The translations under genes and the position numbers were made by a program. This document shows, piece by piece, positions 38,390 to 48,731 of a DNA stretch of 64,000 bases. The DNA is from Ferrovibrio sp. Lineage in GTDB: Bacteria > Pseudomonadota > Alphaproteobacteria > Ferrovibrionales > Ferrovibrionaceae. A model generated the notes under the pieces. That model searched no databases and was not told the origin of the DNA. It saw only the letters and a program-made list of their open reading frames with translations. The stretch spans positions 930,001 through 994,000 of the forward strand of contig JAGOQS010000001.1 in NCBI GenBank assembly GCA_017991315.1. The letters run 5' to 3'. Each line of letters opens with the position of its first letter. Within the stretch, counting starts at the first letter, position 1.

Positions 38390-40051
38390 ATGGCAGCCAC
38401 CAAGGCCGATGACGGCCTGTATTTTCTCCCCCTGGGCGGCGCCAACGAGATCGGGATGAATCTCAATCTCTATGGCTACCGCGACCAGTGGCTGATGGTG
38501 GATCTTGGCACTAGCTTCGCCGACGACACCGCGCCGGGCGTCGACATGATCGTGCCCGATGTCACCTGGATCGCCGAACGCAAGGACAAGCTGCTCGGCT
38601 TGGTGCTGACCCATGCCCATGAGGACCATCTCGGCGCCATCAGCCATTGCTGGCATGAACTCGGCTGTCCGATCTGGGCCACCGGCTTCGCGGCCTCGGT
38701 GCTGCGGCGCAAGCTGGAGGAGAAGGGCATCGAGGAACTGGTGCCGATCACCATCTACCAGCCGGGCGAGGTGATCCAACTCGGGCCGTTCCGCATCACG
38801 CCCATAGGCATCACCCATTCGACACCGGAAAGCCAGGCGCTTGCCATCGAGACGCCGCAGGGCACGATCCTGCATACCGGCGACTGGAAGCTCGATCCCG
38901 ATCCGGTGCTGGGGCCGGCCACCGACCGCGCGGCGATTCAGCGCTTCGGCGACCAGGGCGTGCTCGCCATGGTCTGCGACAGCACCAATGTGTTCAGCCG
39001 CGGCCGCTCCGGTTCGGAAGGCGAGGTGCGCGACAGCCTGCTCAAATTGCTGGCCGGGCGCGAGGGCCGCATCGCCGTCACCACCTTCGCCTCCAACCTG
39101 GCGCGGCTGGAGACGCTCTATGACGTCGCGAAGCGGATCGGCCGCTCGGTCTGCCTGATTGGCCGCTCGCTGCACCGCTTCACCGCGGCGGCGCATGAGA
39201 ATGGCTATCTGCGCGAGGTGCCGCATCTGGTCGACGAGCGCGAGGCCGGCTATCTGCCGCGCGACAAGGTGATGTATGTCTGCACCGGCTGCCAGGGCGA
39301 AGTGCGCGGCGCCATGGCGCGCATCGCCTTCGACCAGCATCCGCATGTGGCCTTGAGCCCCGGCGACCTGGCGCTGTTTTCCTCCAAGATCATTCCCGGC
39401 AACGAACGCACGCTCTACCGGCTGCATAACGAACTGGTGCTGCGCGGCATCGAGGTGATCACCGAGAAGGATGCCTTCGTGCATGTCTCCGGCCATCCCT
39501 CGCGCGATGAACTGGCGGAGATGTATGCCCTGGCCCGGCCGCAGATCGCCATCCCGGTGCATGGCGAACCGCGCCATCTGGTGGAGCATGCCCGCTTCGC
39601 CCAGAGCCTGCAGGTGCCGCATGGCATCGTGCCGCGCAACGGCGACCTGATCCGCATTGCGCCCAATGGGCCGGAAATGGTGGAGGAGGTGCCGGCCGGG
39701 CGCCTGGCCATCGACGGCGACGACCTGATCCCGCTGCAGGGCGGCACGCTGCAGGCCCGCCGCAAGCTCAGCTTCAACGGTACCGCCCTGGTATCCCTGG
39801 CGGTGGACGAGAAGGGCTACCTGGAGGCCGATCCGATGGTAACCCTGTCCGGCGTGGTCAACGGCGATGCCGCGGAGCTGGCCGAGACGATTGCCGAGCA
39901 GATCGGCAACGCGGTGGACAAATTGTCGCGGCGCCAGCGTTCGGATGCCGATCTGGAGGAAACCGCGATAAAGGTGTTGCGCCGGGCGCTGAAGCCGGTG
40001 ACGGAGCGGAAACCGCTCTGCCAGGTGCATATCATCCGCTTGTCAGATTGA
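38390..40051 (+). CDS. rnj: ribonuclease J
   Basis: This 553-residue metallo-beta-lactamase/beta-CASP nuclease degrades and processes RNA with 5'-to-3' exonuclease and endonuclease activity. The zinc motif HAHEDH is at 75-80, later ligands are in HTGDWKLDP and VHGEPRHL. The C-terminal oligomerisation part (~460-553) is present. It starts two bases after coaX. RNase J is part of the core alphaproteobacterial gene set at this locus. Confidence 0.95.
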   Translation: MAATKADDGLYFLPLGGANEIGMNLNLYGYRDQWLMVDLGTSFADDTAPGVDMIVPDVTWIAERKDKLLGLVLTHAHEDHLGAISHCWHELGCPIWATGFAASVLRRKLEEKGIEELVPITIYQPGEVIQLGPFRITPIGITHSTPESQALAIETPQGTILHTGDWKLDPDPVLGPATDRAAIQRFGDQGVLAMVCDSTNVFSRGRSGSEGEVRDSLLKLLAGREGRIAVTTFASNLARLETLYDVAKRIGRSVCLIGRSLHRFTAAAHENGYLREVPHLVDEREAGYLPRDKVMYVCTGCQGEVRGAMARIAFDQHPHVALSPGDLALFSSKIIPGNERTLYRLHNELVLRGIEVITEKDAFVHVSGHPSRDELAEMYALARPQIAIPVHGEPRHLVEHARFAQSLQVPHGIVPRNGDLIRIAPNGPEMVEEVPAGRLAIDGDDLIPLQGGTLQARRKLSFNGTALVSLAVDEKGYLEADPMVTLSGVVNGDAAELAETIAEQIGNAVDKLSRRQRSDADLEETAIKVLRRALKPVTERKPLCQVHIIRLSD

Positions 40052-40098
40052 GCCGCCGACCCGATATTAAAGCCTGTAAGACTTTCAAGGAGCCCCCC

Positions 40099-40503
40099 AT
40101 GATCGGACGCCTGAACCACGTTGCCATTGCCGTGCCGGACCTTGCCGCAGCCTCGGCCACCTACCGCGACACGCTCGGCGCCAAGGTCTCGGATCCGCTG
40201 GCCCAGCCCGATCATGGCGTGACCGTGGTGTTCGTCGAGCTCGACAACACCAAGATCGAATTGCTGCATCCGCTGGGCGAGGGCTCGCCGATCGCCAACT
40301 TCCTGGCCAAGAACACCTCGGGCGGCATCCACCATGTCTGCTACGAAGTGACCGACATCTATGCCGCCCGCGACAAGCTGAAAGCGGAGGGCGCCCGCGT
40401 GCTCGGCAGCGACGAGCCGAAGATTGGCGCCCATGGCAAGCCGGTGCTGTTCCTGCATCCGAAGGATTTCCTCGGCACCCTGGTGGAGCTGGAGCAGGTC
40501 TGA
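40099..40503 (+). CDS. mce: methylmalonyl-CoA epimerase
   Basis: This 134-residue glyoxalase-fold enzyme interconverts (R)- and (S)-methylmalonyl-CoA in propionate metabolism. It has two beta-alpha-beta-beta-beta modules with metal ligands in LNHVAIAVPDL, GGIHHVCYEV and LVELEQ. The start at 40099 has AAGGAG ten bases upstream. The longer frame overlaps the RNase J stop and is unlikely. Confidence 0.94.
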   Translation: MIGRLNHVAIAVPDLAAASATYRDTLGAKVSDPLAQPDHGVTVVFVELDNTKIELLHPLGEGSPIANFLAKNTSGGIHHVCYEVTDIYAARDKLKAEGARVLGSDEPKIGAHGKPVLFLHPKDFLGTLVELEQV

Positions 40504-40520
40504 GGACCGGCTTTCAAGTC

Positions 40521-40784
40521 ATGACCTGGTTCAACGCCATCGTTGCTTTCGCCTGCATCTTCATGCTGACCCTGTTCTGCGTGCTGCCGATTGGCGTGCG
40601 CACCTCGGAGGAGGCCGGCGAGCAGATGCTGCCCGGCCAGGCCAGTTCAGCGCCGACCAATCCGCGCATGGGCTTCAAGCTGCTGCTTACCTTCCTGATC
40701 AGCTTAGGGGTTTTCGCCGCTTTCTATGCGGTGGGCTATTTCGGCCTGATCGATACCCACGCGCTGCTCGGGCGCGGGGAGTAA
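40521..40784 (+). CDS. DUF1467 family membrane protein
   Basis: This 87-residue protein has two membrane helices (about 5-25 and 52-74) with a short loop containing RTSEEAGEQMLPGQASSAPTNPRM (in parts), the DUF1467 pattern. Function is unknown. DUF1467 genes nearly always stand between mce and proS in alphaproteobacteria, as here, 17 bases after mce. Confidence 0.88.
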   Translation: MTWFNAIVAFACIFMLTLFCVLPIGVRTSEEAGEQMLPGQASSAPTNPRMGFKLLLTFLISLGVFAAFYAVGYFGLIDTHALLGRGE

Positions 40785-40803
40785 TCTGTTCTACTGAAAC
40801 CAT

Positions 40804-40877
40804 TGTCATGCCCGGGCTTGACCCGGGCATCTCACGACACGCGGCCTGAGATGCGCGGCTCAAGGCCGCGCAAGACG
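40804..40877. repeat. composite palindromic element, copy 2
   Basis: It has the same architecture as the element at 17974. The outer GTCATG start faces AAGACG at the end (imperfect). Inside are GCCCGGG-CTTGA-CCCGGGC (40810-40828), ATCTCA/TGAGAT (40829-40834 with 40847-40852) and GCGCGGC-TCAAG-GCCGCGC (40853-40871). Stem sequences differ from copy 1 but pairing is kept. Confidence 0.72.
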
Positions 40878-40892
40878 CTTTTGGTAGTAGCG

Positions 40893-40924
40893 GTTATGCT
40901 CCGGCTTGGCCGGGGATGCACGCG
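40893..40924. repeat. degenerate half copy of the palindromic element
   Basis: This stretch, beginning GTTATGCTCCGGCTTGG and ending GATGCACGCG, aligns over 32 bases with the left half of copy 1 (GTCATGCCC ... CATCCACGCG) and keeps a CCGGC/GCCGG stem. The right half is missing. Confidence 0.5.
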
Positions 40925-41194
40925 TTTCATTTTTCCCGGACTTCAGTGCATAACTGCCTAGTTACTAGGCATAATAAAACAAAAATTTTTTGTGAAATAG
41001 GCATAAAAATAAGGAGCAAGGATGAAACCCTGCTCCGTTTCCCGTCTCGCACGGGTAAGTTTAAGCCTCCCCAGACTTGGGCCGCCTGTTTCCAAGCGGT
41101 TGCGATACTTTTATAGCCAAAAGAACGAGCCGTGTCACCGGGTATTTTCACAAAATCTAACAAAATGTTAAGCGAGCCCGGCTAAGCTATTGGA

Positions 41195-41707
41195 ATGTTG
41201 CGCAAGGGACTTTTGCATATTCTCGCGGCAGCACTGCTCACGGGTCAGGCAATGGCTCAACAGCCGGCGCAGAAGCCCGCGACTCGCTCCACTACCGCAG
41301 ATACCAAAGCCGAATCGTCACCCTTGCCGACAGTGGTGGCGCTGGACACCGAATCCTGCCGCAAACTCTTGGCACGGCAGCCGAAAGCCGTGCCCGGTGC
41401 GGATTATGTGCCGGGCGTGGACGTGCGGGGCCGTGCCGTGGCGCCGGCCGATCTGCCGCTAGGCCAGGCTGGCGCCAGCATTCTCGATCCGCGCCTCGGC
41501 ATCTCGCTGAAATTCACACTGGCCGAACTGCTCGGCAGCCGCGCGCCGGCAATGGCGCGGCAGGCGGAAGTGACCGTGGGCAAACTCGAACTCGATCCCG
41601 CCACGGGCAAGCTGAACTTCCAGAACCAGCCGGTGGAGAAGCCGGCGGAAGATGCCGTGCTGGCAGCCTGCCGCGAGCATCTGGCGAAGCTGCCATCCCG
41701 GCGTTGA
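41195..41707 (+). CDS. secreted hypothetical protein
   Basis: This 170-residue protein has a Sec signal peptide (MLRKGLLHILAAALLTGQAMAQ, cut after AMA). A low-complexity linker (~23-45) is followed by a conserved-looking YVPGVDVRGRAVAPADLP segment that I recall from unnamed Rhodospirillales exported proteins. Then comes ISLKFTLAELLG and a C-terminal ACREHLAKL helix. I do not know its function. It is periplasmic by its signal. The start codon at 41195 is an ATG without a clear ribosome site; proS follows on the same strand. Confidence 0.7.
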   Translation: MLRKGLLHILAAALLTGQAMAQQPAQKPATRSTTADTKAESSPLPTVVALDTESCRKLLARQPKAVPGADYVPGVDVRGRAVAPADLPLGQAGASILDPRLGISLKFTLAELLGSRAPAMARQAEVTVGKLELDPATGKLNFQNQPVEKPAEDAVLAACREHLAKLPSRR

Positions 41708-41787
41708 ATTCGGCGTGAAGCCCGGTGTGATCCTGGCCGGGTGCGCCCTTGCGGGGGCGGGGGCCGCGCCTTAAAAACGCCCTAGTG

Positions 41788-41817
41788 TCGCATCATCAAG
41801 TGTCTCGCATCATCAAG
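41788..41817 (+). repeat. tandem direct repeat in proS leader
   Basis: TCGCATCATCAAG occurs at 41788-41800 and again at 41805-41817 (17-base period), directly before the AAGGAAG ribosome site of proS. It looks like a recent slippage duplication. Confidence 0.7.
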
Positions 41818-41825
41818 GAAGCATC

Positions 41826-43151
41826 ATGCGCCTGAGCCGCTTTTTCCTGCCCGTGCTGAAGGAGAACCCCTCCGAGGCGCAGATCGTCAGCCATCGCCTG
41901 ATGCTGCGTGCCGGCATGGTGCGCCAGAACGCTGCCGGCATCTATTCCTGGCTGCCGCTGGGCCATCGTGTGCTGAAGCGGATCGAACAGATCGTGCGCG
42001 AGGAACAGGATGCCGCCGGCGCCCAGGAAATGCTGATGCCGACCATCCAGTCGGCCGAGCTGTGGCAGAAGAGTGGCCGTTACGACGATTACGGCAAGGA
42101 GATGCTGCGCATCACCGACCGCCACGAGCGGCCCTTGCTCTACGGCCCGACCAACGAGGAAATGCTCACCGACATCGTGCGTGGCGACATCAAGAGCTAC
42201 CGCGAGATGCCGAAGATCATCTACCACATCCAGTGGAAATTCCGCGACGAGGTGCGCCCGCGTTTTGGCGTCATGCGCGGCCGTGAATTCCTGATGAAGG
42301 ATGCCTATTCCTTCGATCTCGACCAGGCTGGCGCGCGCCGCGCCTATAACCGCATGTTCGTTGCCTACCTGCGCACCTTCGCCCGCCTGGGCCTGCGCGC
42401 CATCCCGATGCAGGCCGATACCGGCCCGATTGGCGGCGACTTGAGCCACGAATTCATCATTCTGGCCGAGACCGGCGAGAGCGCCGTGTTCTGCGACAAG
42501 GCATTGGTGGAGCGCGATGTGCTAGGCCAGGGCGTGGATTACGAGGCCGATCTGCAGCCCATCGTCGATAGCTGGACCGCGCCCTATGCGGCCACCGAGG
42601 AAAAGCATGATGCTGCCCGCTTCGAGGCGCTGCCGCAGGAGCGCCAGCTTGCCGCGCGTGGCATCGAGGTCGGCCATATCTTCTATTTCGGCACCAAGTA
42701 TTCCAAGCCGATGGGCGCGGTGGTGCAGGGACCGGGCGGCGAGCCGATCACGCTTGAGATGGGGTCCTACGGCATCGGCGTGTCTCGCCTGGTCGGTGCC
42801 ATCATTGAGGCCAGCCATGACGAGGCCGGTATCATCTGGCCGATGAGCGTGGCGCCGTTCCATGTCGGCCTGATCAACCTGAAGGTCGATGATGCCGCCT
42901 GTGCTGCGGCCGCCAACGACCTGCAGGCCAAGCTGGAAGCGGCCGGCCTGACGGTGCTGCATGACGACCGCGACGAACGCGCCGGTGCCAAGTTCGCCAC
43001 CATGGACCTGATCGGCCTGCCCTGGCAGGTGACGGTCGGCCCGCGCGGCCTCAAGGCCGGTGTGGTGGAAGTGAAGAACCGCGCCAGCGGCGCCAAGGAG
43101 GAACTCTCCGTGGATGCCGTCCTCGCCAAACTCGTTGCCGCGAAGGGATAG
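41826..43151 (+). CDS. proS: prolyl-tRNA synthetase (short alphaproteobacterial type)
   Basis: This is a 441-residue class II synthetase charging tRNA-Pro. Motif 2 region [21 protein letters not shown], motif 3 [12 protein letters not shown] and the C-terminal anticodon domain (~345-441) are present. It lacks the inserted editing domain of the 570-residue E. coli type, as is normal for alphaproteobacteria; Ala-tRNA-Pro clearing then needs a separate ProX-type protein, not seen here. A ribosome site AAGGAAG precedes the ATG. Confidence 0.96.
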   Translation: MRLSRFFLPVLKENPSEAQIVSHRLMLRAGMVRQNAAGIYSWLPLGHRVLKRIEQIVREEQDAAGAQEMLMPTIQSAELWQKSGRYDDYGKEMLRITDRHERPLLYGPTNEEMLTDIVRGDIKSYREMPKIIYHIQWKFRDEVRPRFGVMRGREFLMKDAYSFDLDQAGARRAYNRMFVAYLRTFARLGLRAIPMQADTGPIGGDLSHEFIILAETGESAVFCDKALVERDVLGQGVDYEADLQPIVDSWTAPYAATEEKHDAARFEALPQERQLAARGIEVGHIFYFGTKYSKPMGAVVQGPGGEPITLEMGSYGIGVSRLVGAIIEASHDEAGIIWPMSVAPFHVGLINLKVDDAACAAAANDLQAKLEAAGLTVLHDDRDERAGAKFATMDLIGLPWQVTVGPRGLKAGVVEVKNRASGAKEELSVDAVLAKLVAAKG

Positions 43152-43157
43152 GCATAC

Positions 43158-44408
43158 ATGCCGTTCGGCGCTTTCGAGTGGCTCCTGGCGTTGCGCTACC
43201 TGCGTGCTCGCCGCCAGGAGGGCTTCATTTCGGTGATCGCGGTGTTCAGCTTCCTCGGCATCATGCTGGGGGTGGCGACGCTGATCATTGTTATGAGCGT
43301 GATGAACGGCTTCCGCGCCGAACTGGTCGGCCGCATCCTTGGTCTCAACGGCCATATCATGATCCAGGCCGAACGCAGCGTGACGCTGGATGACTATGCC
43401 CGGGTGGCCGAGAAGGTCGGCGGCCTGGTGCATGTGATCCAGGCCAACCCGATGATCGAGGGCCAGGTGATGGCCACCGCCAACGGCCAGGCTTCCGGCG
43501 TGATGGTGCGCGGCATCAAGCAGAGCGACCTGTCGCGCGAGACCAGTATCGCCAAGGGCATGCGCCAGGGCAGTCTGAAGGATTTCACCGGCGAGGATGC
43601 GGTGGTGATCGGCCACCGCCTGGCGCGCAAGCTCGGCGTCACGGTCGGCGACAAGGTGACGCTGATCTCGCCGCAGATCACCGCCACGCCGTTCGGCACC
43701 GTGCCGCGTGGCCGCGCCTACCAGATTGCCGGCATCTTCGATGTCGGCATGTTCGAGTATGACTCAGGCTTCGTCTTCATGCCGTTCGAGGCCGCTCAGG
43801 TTTACTTCCGCCTCGGCGACACGGCGCACGCGGTGGAAGTCCGGCTCGATAACCCGGACCAGGCCCGCCGCATCGGCAACGAGATCATCCAGGCGCTCGG
43901 CCCCGGCTATCGCTATTACGACTGGCAGCAGGCCAATGCGCATTTTGTCAGCGCCTTGCAGGTCGAACGCAACGTCATGTTCCTGATCCTGACGCTGATC
44001 ATCGTGGTGGCGGCTTTCAACATCATTTCCAGCATGATCATGCTGGTGAAGGACAAGGGGCGCGACATCGCCATCCTGCGCACCATGGGCGCGGCGCGCG
44101 GCTCGATCCTGCGTGTCTTCGTCATCGCTGGTGCCAGCATCGGTGTGATCGGCACTTTCATCGGCTTCCTGCTCGGCCTGGGCTTTGCCACCAATATCGA
44201 GCATATCCGCCAGTTCCTTCAAAGCCTCACCGGCTGGCAGCTTTTCCCCGCCGAAATCTATTATCTGTCACGTTTGCCGGCCAAGGTGGACTCCAACGAA
44301 GTCGTCTATGTCGTGCTGATGGGACTGGCCCTGTCTTTCCTCGCCACGCTCTATCCGAGCTGGCGGGCCGCCCGCCTCGATCCGGTGGAGGCGTTGCGTT
44401 ATGAGTGA
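43158..44408 (+). CDS. lolC: lipoprotein-releasing ABC transporter permease
   Basis: This is a 416-residue inner-membrane permease with one N-terminal and three C-terminal membrane helices around a large periplasmic domain (~50-270). Motifs are [39 protein letters not shown] and [21 protein letters not shown]-like end. The LolCDE/LolFD machine extracts outer-membrane lipoproteins from the inner membrane. Only one permease gene is present, so the transporter is probably a homodimer with LolD (LolF type). It overlaps lolD by eight bases. Confidence 0.93.
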   Translation: MPFGAFEWLLALRYLRARRQEGFISVIAVFSFLGIMLGVATLIIVMSVMNGFRAELVGRILGLNGHIMIQAERSVTLDDYARVAEKVGGLVHVIQANPMIEGQVMATANGQASGVMVRGIKQSDLSRETSIAKGMRQGSLKDFTGEDAVVIGHRLARKLGVTVGDKVTLISPQITATPFGTVPRGRAYQIAGIFDVGMFEYDSGFVFMPFEAAQVYFRLGDTAHAVEVRLDNPDQARRIGNEIIQALGPGYRYYDWQQANAHFVSALQVERNVMFLILTLIIVVAAFNIISSMIMLVKDKGRDIAILRTMGAARGSILRVFVIAGASIGVIGTFIGFLLGLGFATNIEHIRQFLQSLTGWQLFPAEIYYLSRLPAKVDSNEVVYVVLMGLALSFLATLYPSWRAARLDPVEALRYE

Positions 44409-45078
44409 TGCGCTGCGGCTGGAGAATGTCATCCGCACCTTTCGCCAGGCCGGTGAGGAATTGCAGATTCTGCGCGGCGTCGACCTGGCGGTGAAGTCCG
44501 GCGAGATCGTGGCTTTGCTCGGGCCGTCCGGCTCGGGCAAGTCCACCCTGCTGCATACCGCCGGCCTGCTGGAAGCCGCTGATGGCGGCCGTGTAGTTGT
44601 TGGTGGCGAGGATTGCAGCCAGCTTGGCGACCATGGCCGCACGCTGATCCGCCGTCGCCGCATCGGCTTTGTCTACCAATACCACCATCTGCTGCCGGAA
44701 TTCTCCGCTGTCGAGAATGCCGCCATGCCGCTGATGATCCAGGGGATCGCTCGCGGCAAGGCCAAGGCCGAAGCCACCCGCGTATTGGAGGGCCTGGGGC
44801 TTGGCCACCGCCTGACGCATCGGCCGGCGCGTCTCTCCGGTGGCGAGCAGCAGCGCGTGGCGATTGCCCGCGCGGTGATCGCCAAGCCGCAATTGCTGCT
44901 GGCCGACGAACCGACCGGCAACCTGGATGAACGCACGGCGGAAGCCGCTTTCCAGGCCCTGCTGGCACTGGTGCGCGAGACCGGCATCGGTGCCCTGATC
45001 GCTACCCATAACCTGGCCCTCGCGCAGCGCATGGACCGTATCGTCACGCTGCATGAAGGCCGATTGCACGCGGCATGA
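44401..45078 (+). CDS. lolD: lipoprotein-releasing system ATP-binding protein
   Basis: This 225-residue ABC ATPase has Walker A GPSGSGKS (41-48), the Q-loop at [20 protein letters not shown], signature LSGGEQQR (145-152) and Walker B LLLADE (165-170). It powers the preceding permease. Its stop overlaps the start of the diguanylate cyclase gene as ATGA. Confidence 0.95.
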   Translation: MSDALRLENVIRTFRQAGEELQILRGVDLAVKSGEIVALLGPSGSGKSTLLHTAGLLEAADGGRVVVGGEDCSQLGDHGRTLIRRRRIGFVYQYHHLLPEFSAVENAAMPLMIQGIARGKAKAEATRVLEGLGLGHRLTHRPARLSGGEQQRVAIARAVIAKPQLLLADEPTGNLDERTAEAAFQALLALVRETGIGALIATHNLALAQRMDRIVTLHEGRLHAA

Positions 45079-46172
45079 GTATTCCGCCCGAACCGGTGCC
45101 GCCCGCCGAAGCGGCCAGCCGGGTTTCCTACGACGACGACCTTGCCCTGCGCCTCAGCGGCGACAGCAGCTTCCGGGCGGTGCTGTTTTGCCTGCTGATC
45201 CTCGGCTTCAATATCCTCGACCGTTTCATTGATCCGGTGCATGCCAATGATGCGCTGCTGTGGCGTTCAGCGGTCGCGATAGCGATCCTGCTGGTGCAGG
45301 GCGCATGGGTGATCTCGAAGCATAAAAGCTACACGCTCTACCGCCGCCTGGTGCTCACCCATACTATTACCGTGCCGACAGGCATGACGCTGGCGGTGGC
45401 GCAGCTCGATATGGGCCTGGTCTACGGCCTGGCGAATTTCATTTTCATCTACATCTGGATTCCCAGCGTGCTGCCGAGCCGGCGCGACGCACTGCTTGGT
45501 GGCCTATTTTCCGGCACGGCAATCATCGCCATTTCCTGGTTGCATGGCGAACATGGTCTGGCGCTGGCCAATATCATCTGCCTGGTCGGGCTTGGCACCG
45601 TGCTGTCGATGCTCACCGCCACCAAATTCGAGGCGTCGCTGCGCCGCGCCTGGGATCAGGAGCAGTTAGCCGCCCAGGAAGCCCGCACCGACATGCTGAC
45701 CGGCAGCAGCAATCGCCGTCATTTCGAGGAAGTGGCGCTTGCGGAATGGGGCCGTTGCAAACGCTATGGCCGCGATGCCGCCTTGCTGCTGTTCGACCTC
45801 GATCATTTCAAGCGCGTCAATGACCAGTATGGCCATGGCATCGGCGACCGCGTACTGCGCCGGGTGGTGGCGCTTTGCCGCGACGAGATCCGCGATATCG
45901 ACACGCTCGCCCGTATTGGTGGCGAGGAATTCGCCCTGCTGCTGCCGGAAACCGATGCCGGCCAGGCAGCAATACTGGCCGAGCGCCTGCGCCAGCGCCT
46001 GAGGGACGAACGGATCGATACCGGCAAGGGGGCGATCAGCGTTACCGCCAGTTTTGGTATCGCGCCGCTGCTGAACGGCGACGAGGAATGGCGCCAGGCG
46101 CTGCGCCGGGCCGATGCCGCGCTCTATCGCGCCAAGGCCGACGGGCGGAACCGGATCGAGCGGGCGGGTTAG
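45075..46172 (+). CDS. membrane diguanylate cyclase (GGDEF)
   Basis: This 365-residue protein has about six membrane helices (~35-180) and a C-terminal GGDEF domain that makes cyclic di-GMP from two GTP. The active site GGEEF is present in [14 protein letters not shown], and an RDID (RxxD) inhibitory site lies five residues before it, so product inhibition is likely. [18 protein letters not shown] and [13 protein letters not shown] complete the domain. There is no EAL domain. It is coupled to lolD by ATGA, an unusual partner; the sensory input is not recognisable. Confidence 0.92.
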   Translation: MSIPPEPVPPAEAASRVSYDDDLALRLSGDSSFRAVLFCLLILGFNILDRFIDPVHANDALLWRSAVAIAILLVQGAWVISKHKSYTLYRRLVLTHTITVPTGMTLAVAQLDMGLVYGLANFIFIYIWIPSVLPSRRDALLGGLFSGTAIIAISWLHGEHGLALANIICLVGLGTVLSMLTATKFEASLRRAWDQEQLAAQEARTDMLTGSSNRRHFEEVALAEWGRCKRYGRDAALLLFDLDHFKRVNDQYGHGIGDRVLRRVVALCRDEIRDIDTLARIGGEEFALLLPETDAGQAAILAERLRQRLRDERIDTGKGAISVTASFGIAPLLNGDEEWRQALRRADAALYRAKADGRNRIERAG

Positions 46173-46257
46173 ATCACCCACCGCATTTTGGCGTGATCGT
46201 TCAAGACCGGGCAGGCTGCCACCGGCATGTTCAAGCCTCCACCACAGGGAGGCGGTC

Positions 46258-46722
46258 ATGCAACTCAGCATCAACGGACAACAGGTCACGCTGCCGGACG
46301 AGCTTGCCGGTGAACCTTTGCTCTGGTTGTTGCGGGAGGATCTGGGTCTTACCGGCACCAAGTTCGGCTGCGGCGTCGGGCTCTGCGGTGCCTGCACCCT
46401 GCATGTCGATGGCGTCGCCACCCGCGCCTGCCAGGTGACAGCATTGGATGTCGCCGGGCAGACGGTTGTCACCATTGAAGGCTTGGGCGGACCGGATGCA
46501 CTGCATCCGGTGCAGCAGGCCTGGATCGCCGAGCGGGTACCACAATGCGGCTATTGCCAGGCCGGGCAGATCATGACCGCCGCCGCATTGCTCAGCACCA
46601 ATCCAACGCCGGACGATGCTGCCATAGACGCGGCGATGAGCGGCAATCTCTGCCGCTGCGGCACCTATTGCCGCATCCGCCGCGCCATTCATCGCGCCGC
46701 AGGTAAGGGGGCCGGGCAATGA
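46258..46722 (+). CDS. iorA: [2Fe-2S] subunit of molybdenum hydroxylase (IorA-like)
   Basis: This 154-residue protein has a plant-type [2Fe-2S] domain with C38, C43, C46 and C58 ([13 protein letters not shown]) and a C-terminal four-helix [2Fe-2S] domain with C97, C100, C132 and C134 ([17 protein letters not shown]). It passes electrons from the molybdenum subunit encoded next. The start at 46258 follows AGGGAGG; longer frames run into the cyclase gene. It overlaps the large subunit by four bases. Confidence 0.92.
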   Translation: MQLSINGQQVTLPDELAGEPLLWLLREDLGLTGTKFGCGVGLCGACTLHVDGVATRACQVTALDVAGQTVVTIEGLGGPDALHPVQQAWIAERVPQCGYCQAGQIMTAAALLSTNPTPDDAAIDAAMSGNLCRCGTYCRIRRAIHRAAGKGAGQ

Positions 46723-48731
46723 GTGGGCGAGCCTCCATGTCGCGCCGCCATTTCGGTTTGGGCGTCGTTCGCGCCGCAGCCGGTATCAGCGTATTTGCAT
46801 CACTGCCGGCTTGTGCTGCTTCGCTCAATCCGCTGCCGGTGCTGCCGACGCGCGGCGGGCCGGAACCCGCGCATAGTATTCAATGGCTGCATCGCGCGGC
46901 CGATGGTCGCGTGACGCTGCTGCTGCCGCGCCAGGAAATGGGGCAGGGGATTGCCGCCGGCCTCTGCCGCATCGTCGCCGCCGAACTGGACGTGCCGCCG
47001 CAGCAGATCGCGGTACGGCTGCCCGATACCGGCGCCATTCCGCCAGTGCGCGCCACGGTGGGCAGCGACAGCATCAAGGATTTCGCCCTGCCGGTGGCGC
47101 GTGCCGCTGCGCTGCTGCGCGAGCATCTTGCGGCTGGCGGCGGGGCTGGCAGGCTGGAGGATCGCGGCCAGCCGGTAGCCCTGCGCAGCCAGGTGCCGGG
47201 TGTGCTGGCGGCGTTGCCGGACCATGATCCGGCGTTGCGAGCCATCGTCGGCGGCGCACCGCTCTATGCCGGCGATATCCGGTTGGCCGGCATGCTGCAC
47301 GGCCTGGTGCTGGCGCCGGACATGGCGCTGCCGGCTATGCTGCCAGAGGGCGTGAAGCTGGTGAAACTGGGCGATGGCCGGCGCGGCCTGCTGGCGGAAC
47401 GTGCTGCTGCGCTGTATGGCGTATCGCTCGCGCCATCTGAAAAACCTGCCGCCATGCCGGCATTGGATATCGACGCGCTGCAAAGCCAGGGCCGGCTGGA
47501 GCATCGCCTGTTGCGGGATGCCATCGTTGAGGCTGGGCCCTGGAGCCTGGACCGGCGCTACGACATTCCCTTCGCCGCTCATGCCGGTATCGAGACCCGG
47601 AGTGCCGTGGCGCAATGGCATGCCGGCGGCAGCACGCGGCTGGAAGTCTGGACCGGCAGCCAGGATCTATTCTTCGTGCGCGGCAGCCTGGCGCGGCATT
47701 TCGGCCTGTTCACCGAAGCCGTGAAGGTGCATGGCTGCCGCATCGGCGGCGGTTTCGGCGCCCGCACCATCGTGCGCGCCGAACTGGAGGCCGCCCTGCT
47801 GAGCCAGGCGGCGGGCTGGCCGGTGAAAGTGCAATGGCGGCGGCTGCAGGAATTCACCGAAGGCTTCCACCGCCCGCCGAGTTCGCATCGCATCCGCGCC
47901 CGCCTGGATGCAGCGGGCCGCATCACCGACTGGTGGCATGGCTTCGCTTCCGGGCACGTGATCTTCACCTCGGCGGCGATGCCGCGCTGGATGCAGGCGG
48001 TCACCAGCTTTGTCGCCGATCCCGGCGTGGCACGTGGCGCGGTGCCGCCCTATGGCTTCGCGCGCCGCCGCGTCGAATTCAGCGATGTGCGGCTACCCAT
48101 CGATACCGGGCCATGGCGCGGCCTTGGCGCCGGGCCGAACGGCTATGCCATCGAAGCCATGATGGATGAACTGGCGCGCCTTGCCGGCCAGGATCCGGTG
48201 GCTTTCCGCCTGGCGCATCTGGGCCCCGAACAGGCGAGGCTCGCCGCTTGCCTGCGCCGTGCCGCCGCGCTTGCCGGGCCGCCGTCCGCTATCCCGGGCA
48301 GCGGGCGTGGTGTTGCCTGCGGCATCTACAAGGATCATGCCTATGCGGCGGTGATCGCCGACATGGCGGTGGATCCAGCCAGCGGTGCGGCACGGGTGCT
48401 GCAAGTCGTCTGTGCCCATGATTGCGGCCCGCTGGTGGATGCCGACCAGGTGCGGGCCCAGATCGAGGGCAACCTGCATTGGGGCCTGGGCATGGTGCTG
48501 CTGGAGGCGCTGCCGATTGAGGCGGGGCGGGTGGCTGCCTATACTTTCGCTGATTATCCGATCCCGACCATCGACGTGATGCCGACAATCCATATTGCTT
48601 TGCTCGAACCACCAGAGACAAAGCCGGGCGGTGCCGGCGAAACCGCCATGGTCGGGCTTGCCGCCTTTGCCAATGGCATCGCCGCTGCCACCGGCCGGCC
48701 GTTGACGCAACTGCCCTACAGACCGGCATGA
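46719..48731 (+). CDS. iorB: molybdopterin-dependent oxidoreductase large subunit (IorB-like)
   Basis: This is a 670-residue xanthine-dehydrogenase-family catalytic subunit. An N-terminal Tat signal ([10 protein letters not shown]) sends it to the periplasm as a folded protein. Cofactor regions [28 protein letters not shown] and [12 protein letters not shown] (catalytic glutamate in GAGE) are present. IorB-type enzymes hydroxylate isoquinoline-like heterocycles or oxidise aldehydes. This one is shorter than typical IorB (about 730-750). No XdhC-type chaperone or c-type cytochrome gene is next to it. The substrate is unknown. Confidence 0.88.
   Translation: MSGRASMSRRHFGLGVVRAAAGISVFASLPACAASLNPLPVLPTRGGPEPAHSIQWLHRAADGRVTLLLPRQEMGQGIAAGLCRIVAAELDVPPQQIAVRLPDTGAIPPVRATVGSDSIKDFALPVARAAALLREHLAAGGGAGRLEDRGQPVALRSQVPGVLAALPDHDPALRAIVGGAPLYAGDIRLAGMLHGLVLAPDMALPAMLPEGVKLVKLGDGRRGLLAERAAALYGVSLAPSEKPAAMPALDIDALQSQGRLEHRLLRDAIVEAGPWSLDRRYDIPFAAHAGIETRSAVAQWHAGGSTRLEVWTGSQDLFFVRGSLARHFGLFTEAVKVHGCRIGGGFGARTIVRAELEAALLSQAAGWPVKVQWRRLQEFTEGFHRPPSSHRIRARLDAAGRITDWWHGFASGHVIFTSAAMPRWMQAVTSFVADPGVARGAVPPYGFARRRVEFSDVRLPIDTGPWRGLGAGPNGYAIEAMMDELARLAGQDPVAFRLAHLGPEQARLAACLRRAAALAGPPSAIPGSGRGVACGIYKDHAYAAVIADMAVDPASGAARVLQVVCAHDCGPLVDADQVRAQIEGNLHWGLGMVLLEALPIEAGRVAAYTFADYPIPTIDVMPTIHIALLEPPETKPGGAGETAMVGLAAFANGIAAATGRPLTQLPYRPA

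Larger units (their letters stand above)
40785..41194. other. 410-base intergenic region with repeats and hairpins
   Basis: The left part holds a composite palindromic element (40804-40877) and a degenerate half copy (40893-40924). The right part (~40930-41175) is strongly A+T-rich against the genome background. It contains TGCCTAG-TTA-CTAGGCA (40955-40971), hairpin GGAGCA/TGCTCC (41013-41036) and TAACA-AAA-TGTTA (41158-41170). A 49-codon frame with an AAGGAG site runs 41022-41171 but is not convincing. Confidence 0.6.

Noticed and set aside
41022-41171. 49-codon frame with AAGGAG site
   Set aside because: Kept only as a finding: composition is not protein-like and the ribosome site is inside a hairpin.
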